A DNA stretch of 24,764 bases from JAFMIT01 sp049421205 (GTDB taxonomy: Bacteria; Actinomycetota; Actinomycetes; S36-B12; UBA5976). Under the pieces are notes generated by a model. The model saw only the letters and a program-made list of their open reading frames with translations, was not told the origin of the DNA and searched no databases. Location of the stretch: positions 1 through 24,764 of the forward strand of contig JBMSMQ010000015.1 in assembly GCA_049421205.1 (NCBI GenBank), read 5' to 3'. Shown here in pieces: positions 1 through 7,536 of the stretch. The position numbers and the translations under genes were made by a program. Position 1 is the first letter of the stretch, and each line of letters starts with the position of its first letter.

Positions 1-2534
1 ACCCACTTGTCCCCGATAAACCATCGTTAGAGGGACTGGAGTCAAAATTTGTTGAGCGTTGGCTGAGTGAAAAGACCTACGAATTTGATAGGTCCCAAAA
101 TCGTGAGAACGTTTTTTCGATTGACACTCCGCCTCCGACTGTTTCGGGCTCACTGCATGTGGGGCACGTCTTTTCTTATACTCACACTGATTGCATTGCC
201 CGATTTCAACGTATGCAAGGTAAAGCAGTGTTTTACCCGATGGGATGGGACGATAACGGACTGCCGACAGAACGTCGGGTTCAGAACTATTTCAATGTTC
301 GCTGCGATCCTTCGCTTCCGTACGACCCAAATTTCGAAGTGCCAGAAAATCTGAAAGACACTGTAAGTATTTCGCGTCGGAACTTTATTGAGCTTTGTGA
401 AAAGCTCACACTTGAGGATGAAAAGGCCTTTGAGGATCTCTGGCAACGACTTGGCATTTCCGTTGACTGGAACCTGACCTATCAGACTGTCAATCTACAT
501 TCTCAACGTATCTCTCAAATTGCATTCTTACGAAACTTTCAACGTGGCGAGGCATACCAATCTGAAGCACCAACGCTCTGGGATGTCACCTTCCAAACTG
601 CAGTAGCACAAGCTGAACTCGAAGATCGCGAACGACCAGGTGCATATCACCGTGTTGCTTTTAAAAAATCATCCGACGAATCTGATGTACTCATTGAAAC
701 CTCCCGCCCTGAATTACTTCCAGCATGTGTGGCACTCGTTGCGAATCCAGATGATGATCGCTACAAGTCACTCTTTGGAACCACTGTCATCTCGCCACTC
801 TTTGGGGTTGAAGTTCCAGTTGTTGCACATCATCTTGCCGATCCTGAAAAAGGAACTGGCATTGCCATGATTTGTACGTTTGGTGACTTGACTGACGTTA
901 TCTGGTGGCGAGAGTTTCAACTTCCTACGAGACCAGTCATTGGATTTGATGGTCGGATTATTCGAGATTTGCCATCTTGGATTGAATCCAGTGAAGGAAA
1001 GTCTGCCTATGAGCGTTTAGCTGGCAAAACTGCACACAGCGCCAAAGAAGAAGTTGCCCTGATGCTCGGTGAATCTGGTGACTTGCGTGGTGACATCAAA
1101 CCAATTACCCATCCAGTAAAGTTTTTTGAAAAAGGCGATAAGCCACTTGAAATCGTCACTACCCGACAGTGGTACATCAAAAATGGTGGACGTGACGATT
1201 CATTACGAACCGAACTTTTAAAACGTGGCAAGGAACTTCGTTGGCATCCTTCCCATATGGATGTTCGCTATCAAAATTGGGTTGAAGGTCTCAATGGTGA
1301 TTGGCTCATTAGTCGCCAACGATTCTTTGGTGTCCCGATACCGCTTTGGTATCCAATTGATGCTGATGGAAAAGTTTCATACGAATCCCCCATCATCCCC
1401 GCAGAATCTGAGTTACCTATAGATCCTGCATCTCATGTTCCATCTGGTTATCAAGAGTCAGACCGTGGAAAAGCAAATGGATTTATTGGTGATGGTGACG
1501 TTATGGATACCTGGGCCACATCATCTCTCACACCGCAAATCGCAGGTGGTTGGGAAACCGATGAAGATTTATGGAAACGAGTATGGCCATTTGATATGCG
1601 ACCTCAAGCCCACGAAATTATTCGAACGTGGCTCTTTAGTTCAGTCGTGAGAGCACATCTTGAACATAACTCACTTCCGTGGACCGACGCCGCAATTAGT
1701 GGTTGGATTTTGGATCCAGACCGAAAGAAGATGTCCAAGTCCAAAGGTAATGTCGTAACACCGATTGATTTACTCGATGAACATGGCTCAGATGCAGTTC
1801 GTTACTGGGCAGCATCGGGACGACCTGGTACCGATACTGCGTTCGATGTCGGGCAAATGAAAATTGGCCGTCGTTTAGCAATCAAGATTTTGAACGCAAG
1901 TAGATTTGCATTATCGCTTGGTGCACACACAAATGATTCTCTTGACAATGTCACTGTGGCACTTGATCAATCAATGCTTCGAGAACTTGATTTGATTATA
2001 GAAGAAGCAACAAAAGCTTTCAATCAGTTCAATTACACCAAAGCTCTTGAGGTCACGGAGAAGTTCTTCTGGGTATTTTGTGATGACTATGTCGAGCTAG
2101 TGAAAGACCGTGTTTATGGCTCTGCAGGAGATGACGAGAAAAAGAGTGCCCAGATTGCTCTTGGCTATGCCACTGAGACCTTCCTGAAACTCTTTGCACC
2201 TTTTATGCCATTCGTTACCGAAGAAGTCTGGTCGTGGTGGAAATCAGGTTCAGTTCATCGTTCAGCGTGGCCTGTACCTCATGGAATACCTGGAGATCGT
2301 GATGTCTTGGCCTGTACCAGTGAGATTCTCACACTCGTTCGAAAAATCAAGAGTGATGCTCAGGTATCGATGAAAACAGAAATTGCAGATCTTCGAATCA
2401 GTGGCCCTGCAACATTACTTAATTTTGCGAAGCGTGCTGAAGTTGATTTACAAACGGCAAGTCGAGCTTTGTCGATTTCTTGGATTGAAAATGAAACTCT
2501 CAGTGTTGAGGGTGATCTTCAGAAGGAAAGTTAA
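1..2534 (+). CDS. valS: Valine--tRNA ligase, 5' end cut off by the window
   Basis: Class I aminoacyl-tRNA synthetase that charges tRNA-Val in the cytoplasm. The frame is open from base 3 and begins with residues VPDKPSLEGLESKF, typical of the extreme N-terminus, so only a few residues are missing. The GTG at 159 is an internal Val of the HIGH-type motif (HVGH, bases 156-167), so it is not the start. The KMSKS motif is at 1728-1742, preceded by a large editing (CP1) insertion and followed by the anticodon-binding helical domain. About 843 residues are visible. The C-terminal coiled-coil arm of E. coli-type ValRS is absent: the protein ends soon after the anticodon-binding region. Motifs such as PMGWDDNGLPTERRVQNY match, from memory, the archaeal/rickettsial-like ValRS form common in Actinobacteria. 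Its TAA stop overlaps the clpX stop. Very sure of function. Confidence 0.97.
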   Translation, partial: PLVPDKPSLEGLESKFVERWLSEKTYEFDRSQNRENVFSIDTPPPTVSGSLHVGHVFSYTHTDCIARFQRMQGKAVFYPMGWDDNGLPTERRVQNYFNVRCDPSLPYDPNFEVPENLKDTVSISRRNFIELCEKLTLEDEKAFEDLWQRLGISVDWNLTYQTVNLHSQRISQIAFLRNFQRGEAYQSEAPTLWDVTFQTAVAQAELEDRERPGAYHRVAFKKSSDESDVLIETSRPELLPACVALVANPDDDRYKSLFGTTVISPLFGVEVPVVAHHLADPEKGTGIAMICTFGDLTDVIWWREFQLPTRPVIGFDGRIIRDLPSWIESSEGKSAYERLAGKTAHSAKEEVALMLGESGDLRGDIKPITHPVKFFEKGDKPLEIVTTRQWYIKNGGRDDSLRTELLKRGKELRWHPSHMDVRYQNWVEGLNGDWLISRQRFFGVPIPLWYPIDADGKVSYESPIIPAESELPIDPASHVPSGYQESDRGKANGFIGDGDVMDTWATSSLTPQIAGGWETDEDLWKRVWPFDMRPQAHEIIRTWLFSSVVRAHLEHNSLPWTDAAISGWILDPDRKKMSKSKGNVVTPIDLLDEHGSDAVRYWAASGRPGTDTAFDVGQMKIGRRLAIKILNASRFALSLGAHTNDSLDNVTVALDQSMLRELDLIIEEATKAFNQFNYTKALEVTEKFFWVFCDDYVELVKDRVYGSAGDDEKKSAQIALGYATETFLKLFAPFMPFVTEEVWSWWKSGSVHRSAWPVPHGIPGDRDVLACTSEILTLVRKIKSDAQVSMKTEIADLRISGPATLLNFAKRAEVDLQTASRALSISWIENETLSVEGDLQKES

Positions 2535-3796
2535 GCTGACTTTTCTTTTCTATCTTTTCCACGCGTGACAAGTAGTGGCGCTTCTTGATGAAGAATGGTG
2601 CTTTCAGTAATCATTACTTTTTCAATGTCATCTCGTGAAGGAATGTCATACATTGCCGTTAATAGTTTCTCTTCCAAGATTGAACGAAGCCCACGTGCAC
2701 CTGTACCGCGCTGCATAGCAAGTGTCGCGATAGCCGTCAGCGCATCTGGCTCAAACACGAGTTCAACATCATCAAGATTGAAGAGTTTCTGATATTGCTT
2801 AATGAGCGCATTTCGTGGCTCGGTTAATACTTGCACAAGTGCATTCTCATCGAGGGCCGTGACTGAAGCGACAATTGGTAAACGACCGATAAATTCTGGA
2901 ATCAGACCAAATTTGATGAGATCTTCTGGCATCACCGATGAAAAGATATCTCCAGGATTTGTATCTGCAATAGCAGTATTAAGTTCACTTGTGAAACCAA
3001 GAGATTTCTTACCAATACGTGCTTCAATCACTTTATCCAGACCCGCAAATGCTCCACCGACAATGAAAAGGACATTGCTGGTATCAATCTGAATAAATTC
3101 TTGATGTGGATGTTTGCGTCCACCTTGCGGTGGCACAGACGCAACTGTTCCCTCGAGAATCTTCAAGAGTGCTTGCTGCACTCCCTCTCCTGAAACATCT
3201 CTCGTGATGGAAGGGTTTTCACTTTTTCGTGAAATCTTATCGATTTCATCGATATACACAATTCCTTGTTCTGCTTTTTTCACGTCAAAGTCGGCCGCTT
3301 GGATCAATTTCAAGAGAATGTTCTCAACATCTTCACCAACATAACCAGCTTCAGTTAATGCCGTGGCATCTGCCATAGCAAACGGGACATTCAACATCCG
3401 CGCTAATGTTTGAGCGAGAAGTGTCTTACCTGAACCTGTTGGTCCCAAAAGCAAAATATTCGACTTTGCTAATTCAACATTTCCATCTTTATTACCCTCT
3501 GCTGACTTCACGCGCTTGTAATGGTTGTATACAGCAACGGAGAGCGACTTCTTGGCAGGATCCTGGCCAATCACATATTGATCGAGGAATTCGAAAATTT
3601 CGTGAGGTTTTGGCAATTCACCGAGCGAATCAGAAACAACTTCCTGAAGTTCTTCTTCAATGATTTCGTTGCATAGTTCAATACATTCATCACAGATGTA
3701 GACGCCGGGACCTGCAATGAGTTTACGAACTTGCTTCTGACTCTTTCCGCAAAAAGAGCATTTCAACAGGTCGCCTGTTTCACCTACACGTGCCAT
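2531..3796 (-). CDS. clpX: ATP-dependent Clp protease ATP-binding subunit ClpX
   Basis: AAA+ unfoldase that recognises tagged substrates, unfolds them and feeds them to the ClpP chamber. The 421-residue product has the full ClpX layout. An N-terminal C4 zinc-binding domain uses Cys13, 16, 35 and 38. Walker A is GPTGSGKT (118-125), the pore loop is GYVG (151-154), Walker B is around VYIDEID (180-186), a LGF ClpP-docking loop is at 266-268, and the sensor-2 arginine motif GARGLR is at 366-371. The start is the usual MARVGETGDLLKCSFC; the ribosome-binding site is weak. It lies 76 bases downstream of clpP2, and that gap carries a predicted ClgR operator and a possible -10 (TACACT, 3831-3836, minus strand), so clpX may have its own promoter as well as read-through from tig-clpP1P2. 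The stop is shared with valS in the palindrome TTAA. Confidence 0.98.
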   Translation of the reverse strand: MARVGETGDLLKCSFCGKSQKQVRKLIAGPGVYICDECIELCNEIIEEELQEVVSDSLGELPKPHEIFEFLDQYVIGQDPAKKSLSVAVYNHYKRVKSAEGNKDGNVELAKSNILLLGPTGSGKTLLAQTLARMLNVPFAMADATALTEAGYVGEDVENILLKLIQAADFDVKKAEQGIVYIDEIDKISRKSENPSITRDVSGEGVQQALLKILEGTVASVPPQGGRKHPHQEFIQIDTSNVLFIVGGAFAGLDKVIEARIGKKSLGFTSELNTAIADTNPGDIFSSVMPEDLIKFGLIPEFIGRLPIVASVTALDENALVQVLTEPRNALIKQYQKLFNLDDVELVFEPDALTAIATLAMQRGTGARGLRSILEEKLLTAMYDIPSRDDIEKVMITESTILHQEAPLLVTRGKDRKEKSA

Positions 3797-3856
3797 ATGC
3801 CAAAACTAATGCACGATTCAGACATTCGTCAGTGTAAAGAGACCGAATATCCCAAT

Positions 3857-3873
3857 GTTCGCCCAGAGCGAAC
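3857..3873 (-). promoter_or_regulatory. Predicted ClgR operator upstream of clpX
   Basis: A perfect inverted repeat, GTTCGC-5 bases-GCGAAC, starts exactly at the last base of the clpP2 TAG stop and lies 61-77 bases before the clpX ATG. No T-tract follows, so it does not look like a terminator. The CGC-N5-GCG core with flanking TT/AA matches what I recall of the binding site of ClgR, the actinobacterial activator of clp genes. A possible -10 (TACACT) about 30 bases downstream would place the box over the -35 region. Assignment to ClgR is inference. Confidence 0.62.
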
Positions 3874-4517
3874 TAGGACGCTTTTCGAGATTGAATCACC
3901 TGATCGATGATTCCATACTCAAGTGCGGCTTGGGCTGTGAGAATCTTGTCTCGCTCAATGTCTCGCTGAATCTGTTCAAGTGGCTGATTTGTGTGATGTG
4001 CCAAAATGCTTTCCATCTCGGATCGCATTCTGAGAATCTCATTCGCTTGAATCTCAATATCAGAACCTTGGCCACCACCTTCGGTATATGGCTGATGAAT
4101 CAAGATGCGTGCGTGTGGAAGCGCAAATCGCTTTCCTTTGCTACCAGCCGCAAGCAATATCGCAGCAGCTGAGGCTGCTTGACCCAGACACACAGTCGTA
4201 ATGCTTGGTTTGATGAATTGCATCGTGTCATAAATCGCAGTCATTGCGGTATATGAACCGCCAGGTGAGTTGATATAAATTGAAACATCACGATCTGGAT
4301 CTAAAGATTCCAAAGTCAGTAACTGAGCCATCACATCATCAGCTGACGCGTCGTCGATTTGCACACCAAGAAAGATGATGCGCTCTTCAAACAATTTGGT
4401 GTAGGGATTATGAACCCGCTCACCGTTTGAAGTTCGTTCTCTAAATTCAGGCAGAATGTAACGAGCGCTTGGCGAGGTAGTTCGTAGTGCTGCTTCTAGG
4501 ATTTCACGTTCGTTCAT
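3873..4517 (-). CDS. clpP2: ATP-dependent Clp protease proteolytic subunit ClpP2
   Basis: Serine peptidase subunit of the barrel that degrades proteins delivered by ClpX or ClpC. The 214-residue product has the catalytic triad Ser116 (GQAASAA), His141 (ILIHQP) and Asp190 (IERDKI), and the handle-region motif YINSPGG. The N-terminal stretch SARYILPEFRERT and the NPYTKLFEERIIFLG block match mycobacterial ClpP2 rather than ClpP1. In mycobacteria the two paralogues form a mixed two-ring complex, and the tandem here suggests the same. It starts 3 bases after the clpP1 stop, so the two are cotranscribed and probably translationally coupled. The symbol is assigned by similarity to the M. tuberculosis pair. 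Confidence 0.96.
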   Translation of the reverse strand: MNEREILEAALRTTSPSARYILPEFRERTSNGERVHNPYTKLFEERIIFLGVQIDDASADDVMAQLLTLESLDPDRDVSIYINSPGGSYTAMTAIYDTMQFIKPSITTVCLGQAASAAAILLAAGSKGKRFALPHARILIHQPYTEGGGQGSDIEIQANEILRMRSEMESILAHHTNQPLEQIQRDIERDKILTAQAALEYGIIDQVIQSRKAS

Positions 4518-4520
4518 GAG

Positions 4521-5111
4521 TTACGCCTTCTCGTTACGTATAACAAAATCGATAAGTCCATATGCTTTTGCATCATCTGCAGTGAACCATCGATCTCGAT
4601 CGGAATCTGCTTCAATCTGCTCAAGTGTTTGACCAGAGTGCATCGCAATGAGTTCTGCAAGTTTCTTTTTCAACTGCAACATTTGCTCCGCTTGAATCTT
4701 GATATCGGAAGCAGTTCCACCAATTCCACCAAGTGGCTGGTGCATCATGATGCGTGTATTCGGAGTTGCTGAGCGCTTCCCGGCAGCACCTGCACAAAGT
4801 AAAAACTGTCCCATAGATGCTGCAAGCCCCATCGCTACAGTGGCAACATCGTTTGGCACGAGCATCATTGCGTCATAGATCGCCATTCCCGCACTTACTG
4901 ATCCGCCTGGGGAATTGATATAGAGCGTGATGTCCTTAGTTGGGTCTTCAGCGCTCAATACTTGAAGTTGCTTCACAATTCGATTCGAATTGTCATCACG
5001 AACTTCACCTTCAAGCCAAATAATGCGCTCACGCAAAAGCCGTTCATCAACCCAATCGGAAAAAGATGAACTTAATGCCGAAGGGGCACGAAACTCAGGT
5101 TGCTGTGCCAT
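4521..5111 (-). CDS. clpP1: ATP-dependent Clp protease proteolytic subunit ClpP1
   Basis: Second ClpP paralogue, first in the clpP1-clpP2 tandem. The 196-residue product carries Ser99 (GLAASMG), His124 (IMMHQP) and Asp173 (DSDRDRWFT), so it should be catalytically competent. The block SDRDRWFTADDAKAYGLID is shared with ClpP1 of other actinobacteria and with most single-copy ClpPs. The ATG is supported by an AGGAG-type ribosome-binding site 7-8 bases upstream. The 82-base gap to tig contains a predicted ClgR operator and a second short hairpin (TCCCC-GA-GGGGA, 5161-5172). This suggests a regulated promoter within the tig-clp cluster. Very sure of function. Confidence 0.97.
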   Translation of the reverse strand: MAQQPEFRAPSALSSSFSDWVDERLLRERIIWLEGEVRDDNSNRIVKQLQVLSAEDPTKDITLYINSPGGSVSAGMAIYDAMMLVPNDVATVAMGLAASMGQFLLCAGAAGKRSATPNTRIMMHQPLGGIGGTASDIKIQAEQMLQLKKKLAELIAMHSGQTLEQIEADSDRDRWFTADDAKAYGLIDFVIRNEKA

Positions 5112-5177
5112 AGTTTTCTCCTAACCAACGCTAGAGTAACGCCAAAACCTGACTTTCTCTTCCCCGAGGGGACTTAC

Positions 5178-5194
5178 GTTCGCTTCAGGCGAAC
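5178..5194 (-). promoter_or_regulatory. Predicted ClgR operator upstream of clpP1P2
   Basis: An inverted repeat, GTTCGC-5 bases-GCGAAC, begins at the last base of the tig TAG stop and lies 67-83 bases before the clpP1 ATG. Both hexamers are identical to those of the repeat before clpX; only the 5-base spacer differs. The position suits an activator site upstream of a weak promoter, with a possible -10 of TACTCT at 5133-5138 and no good -35. It matches the remembered ClgR core CGC-N5-GCG. As an alternative it could be an RNA hairpin after tig, but no U-tract follows. Confidence 0.65.
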
Positions 5195-6465
5195 TACTGA
5201 GCCATCAGTTCATCAAGTTCAGATAAATCAACAACGTCCCCATTGGAATCGACCACATTGGCCGACTGCAGCACTACTTCAAGTGCTTTCACTCGGCGTA
5301 CATCAGCAAGAGCCATTTGCACTCCACCTGATTGCACGAGTGCATCAGCAAATTCTTGTGGTGTCATCCCATATCGTGGAGCTTGTTGCATCAACCAGGT
5401 TGAAAGTTCGGCCTCACTGACTGACAATTTTTCTGTCTCGGCTATCTTGTCGAGAATGAACTGGGCTTTAAGAGACCTGCGTTGTCCATCAATGTATTCC
5501 TGACGGTGCGCTTCATCGCCGTGATTGTCTTTGAAGTGCTCGTCAATATCTCGGTTTAAGAACTTTTCCGGAAGTGGAACATCAATCATCGAGAGAAGTA
5601 CATCTTGAATTCGATCGCGAGCCTGATATCCCTGCTCAATTCGTTTCATCCGCATAACTTTGTCCGCGAGATCTGCTCGTAGTTCTTCCAAAGTATCGAA
5701 CTCAGATGCCAGTTGGGCAAAGTCATCGTCAAGTGCAGGTAACGATCGCTCGCGAACATTTTTCACAGTGACAGCAATTGAAACACTTTTGCCTTCGTAT
5801 TCGCCTGCCTCGGGTGTGAATTCGAATGTGCGAACATCATCACGGTTTGCCCCGCGAACTGCATCATCAAACCCAGGGAGAATTCCATCTGTACCGAGTT
5901 CATAGGAAAGTGCATTTGCGGTGAGATCTGCAACTGCCTCTCCTTCATATGTTCCTGCAATGTCTACAAGCAAGACGTCACCGTCAGCGGCGGCCCTGTC
6001 TACTGCTGTGTAATTAGAAAAACGTTTTTGTAATGACTCTAATTGTTCATTCACTGCATCGTCATCAACGACCACAGCATCAACTTCGACTTTGACGCTT
6101 GAATACTCTGGTACGTCGAACTCTGGTCTCACTTCAACTTCGGCAGTGAATGCAATGTGAGATCTGTCTTCGAGTTCTGTTACTTCAACTTCAGGTTGAC
6201 CGACAGGTTTGAGTTCATTGTCGCGAACTGCCTTTTCGTATGCAGATGAAATGGCATCATTCAGTGCCTCCTGCACAACATATGCCCGACCCACTTGATT
6301 ATCAATAACTTGTTCTGGCACTTTGCCTTTACGAAATCCCTTGATGTTGATTTTCTCTGCAACTGCGCGATATGCCTGTTTGATGGCAGGTTCAAAGTCA
6401 ACATAATCTAGATGGACACTGAGTTTGACAGCAGTTTCACTCAATCGTTCAATATCGATTTTCAT
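5194..6465 (-). CDS. tig: Trigger factor, ribosome-associated chaperone
   Basis: Peptidyl-prolyl isomerase and chaperone that binds ribosomal protein L23 at the exit tunnel and shields nascent chains. The 423-residue product has the N-terminal ribosome-binding domain with the signature GFRKGKVP (43-50). An FKBP-type domain follows at about 150-240 (for example ILPGFDDAVRGA), then the helical C-terminal chaperone domain. The tail is acidic (VVDLSELDELMAQ), as in other actinobacterial trigger factors. The ATG has an AGGGA ribosome-binding site. It begins only 24 bases after the 3' CCA of tRNA-Pro on the same strand, leaving no room for its own promoter. A tRNA-Pro-tig transcript is therefore likely. 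clpP1, clpP2 and clpX follow in the usual order. Confidence 0.97.
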   Translation of the reverse strand: MKIDIERLSETAVKLSVHLDYVDFEPAIKQAYRAVAEKINIKGFRKGKVPEQVIDNQVGRAYVVQEALNDAISSAYEKAVRDNELKPVGQPEVEVTELEDRSHIAFTAEVEVRPEFDVPEYSSVKVEVDAVVVDDDAVNEQLESLQKRFSNYTAVDRAAADGDVLLVDIAGTYEGEAVADLTANALSYELGTDGILPGFDDAVRGANRDDVRTFEFTPEAGEYEGKSVSIAVTVKNVRERSLPALDDDFAQLASEFDTLEELRADLADKVMRMKRIEQGYQARDRIQDVLLSMIDVPLPEKFLNRDIDEHFKDNHGDEAHRQEYIDGQRRSLKAQFILDKIAETEKLSVSEAELSTWLMQQAPRYGMTPQEFADALVQSGGVQMALADVRRVKALEVVLQSANVVDSNGDVVDLSELDELMAQ

Positions 6466-6489
6466 TGTCCATCCCTAGAACTAAAGAAG

Positions 6490-6565
6490 TGGTCGGGGCG
6501 GGGAGACTCGAACTCCCGATCTTCTGCTCCCAAAGCAGACGCGCTAGCCACTACGCTACGCCCCG
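6490..6565 (-). tRNA. tRNA-Pro (anticodon TGG), CCA encoded
   Basis: The minus strand folds as a complete cloverleaf. The acceptor stem CGGGGCG/CGCCCCG has seven pairs. The anticodon stem TCTGC/GCAGA surrounds loop TTTGGGA, giving anticodon TGG, which reads CCA and related Pro codons. The T stem GGGAG/CTCCC encloses TTCGAGT. Discriminator A is followed by a genomically encoded CCA at 6492-6490. It lies 43 bases from the divergent tRNA-Gly and directly precedes tig. Confidence 0.95.
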
Positions 6566-6608
6566 AACAAGTGCCGAAGGTTACCTGATAACTTTCGCTC
6601 TCACTCTT

Positions 6609-6682
6609 GCGGGTGTAGCTCAATGGTAGAGTTCCAGCCTTCCAAGCTGGCTGTGCGGGTTCGATTCCCGTCACCCGCTCCA
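6609..6682 (+). tRNA. tRNA-Gly (anticodon TCC), CCA encoded
   Basis: Cloverleaf with acceptor stem GCGGGTG/CACCCGC, anticodon stem CCAGC/GCTGG around loop CTTCCAA (anticodon TCC, reads GGA) and T loop TTCGATT. Discriminator T is followed by encoded CCA at 6680-6682. It is divergent from tRNA-Pro and convergent with the nuclease gene, whose stop lies only 2 bases away. A GATAAC at 6587-6592 could serve as its -10, though the shared 43-base spacer makes promoter assignment uncertain. Confidence 0.95.
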
Positions 6683-6684
6683 GG

Positions 6685-7515
6685 TTATTTTTCGCAGACG
6701 ACCCCGTCGTTATCCCCATCTCGATACCAGTAATATTCCGGATCCACTCCCTTGTAATAGGGCCCATATCCAGCAGCAATCGCTTGGTAGCAGTAATCGA
6801 ATCGTGGGTCGAGAACGCCATCGCTAGTCGGGGTTGGTACGCGATTGTCACTCACACTCATTCGCGGTGGAAGCAATACTTTTGGATTTCCACACGAGAC
6901 CAATCCATTTCGGATTACGGATTTCTCAGCCGCATCAACACTCAAGCGCCAGCGAAACTTCACTTGAATCCACGAGACGAGATAGTCACATCGATATGAG
7001 GTGGCAGGAGGTAACCACTGCGCTGGATCTCTATCACTTTTCGATCGATTAGTGGATGCAGAAACTGCAATCAAACTTCGATTGAAGCCCAAGTCATTGG
7101 CAAACTTTTGCCTTTCACTGCTTGTCCATCGACTTGCACCTGACTCCCAGGCTTCCTTCAATGCCACAACGTGGTCGATATCTAAACTTCCAGCAACAGT
7201 GATGGTTTTATTGTCATACACCGATTTCCATTTTCCAGTTCGGATTGTGCAGGTACCAGAACGTGTGACAGGTGTTTGGGTATCACGCATGAGGACTTCA
7301 GCTCTGGTATCGCATTTGTTACCGTTTTCATCAATCCAATGTCGAAACAAAGTTCGTTCATACCTATTCGAAGCAGATTCAGCTCTCACTTCGAGTCGCG
7401 ATAACAATTTCAAAGATTTGATTGTTTGTTTACTTGCACTTACCTGGTGTGCAGAAAGCGTGACTGCAAGAACTAATGCGCCTGCGAGTGCAATTCGCCA
7501 TCCCCTACGAAACAT
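6685..7515 (-). CDS. Secreted HNH-type nuclease with C-terminal Excalibur domain
   Basis: Predicted exported nuclease of 276 residues. An N-terminal signal peptide (MFRRGWRIALAGALVLAVTL, cleavage near residue 28) precedes a DUF1524/HNH-like core. The core has a Cys69 segment (NGNKCDTRAEVL), the metal-site motif LDIDHVVAL (111-119, His115) and the downstream Asn156/Lys159 region (STNRSKSDRDP). The C-terminus is an Excalibur calcium-binding motif DGDNDGVVCE (266-275) with partner Cys242. This family hydrolyses nucleic acid and is thought to act outside the cell; substrate and role here are inferred. It is last in the dsbA-like, rpiB, nuclease run, 21 bases after rpiB. Its stop nearly touches tRNA-Gly. 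An AGAGG lies unusually close to the ATG, so the exact start is less certain. Confidence 0.88.
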   Translation of the reverse strand: MFRRGWRIALAGALVLAVTLSAHQVSASKQTIKSLKLLSRLEVRAESASNRYERTLFRHWIDENGNKCDTRAEVLMRDTQTPVTRSGTCTIRTGKWKSVYDNKTITVAGSLDIDHVVALKEAWESGASRWTSSERQKFANDLGFNRSLIAVSASTNRSKSDRDPAQWLPPATSYRCDYLVSWIQVKFRWRLSVDAAEKSVIRNGLVSCGNPKVLLPPRMSVSDNRVPTPTSDGVLDPRFDYCYQAIAAGYGPYYKGVDPEYYWYRDGDNDGVVCEK

Positions 7516-7524
7516 ACCTCTATG

Positions 7525-7534
7525 GTACTAGTAC
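7525..7534. repeat. 10-base perfect palindrome between rpiB and the nuclease
   Basis: GTACTAGTAC sits in the 21-base gap between the rpiB stop and the nuclease start, just before the nuclease ribosome-binding region. It could be a small operator or chance; nothing else supports a function. Confidence 0.3.
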
Positions 7535-7536
7535 GA

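Noticed and set aside
159..161. GTG at 159 as the start of valS
   Set aside because: It encodes Val within the HIGH-type motif HVGH; the frame stays open to base 3 with typical ValRS N-terminal sequence.
6462..6851. 129-residue minus-strand frame across both tRNA genes
   Set aside because: It runs through tRNA-Pro, tRNA-Gly and the nuclease end; the translation is tRNA-derived (for example a TGIEPAQPAWKAG-like stretch often misannotated from tRNA).
7001..7531. 176-residue plus-strand frame opposite the nuclease gene
   Set aside because: Shadow of the nuclease coding sequence; no domain or start signal.
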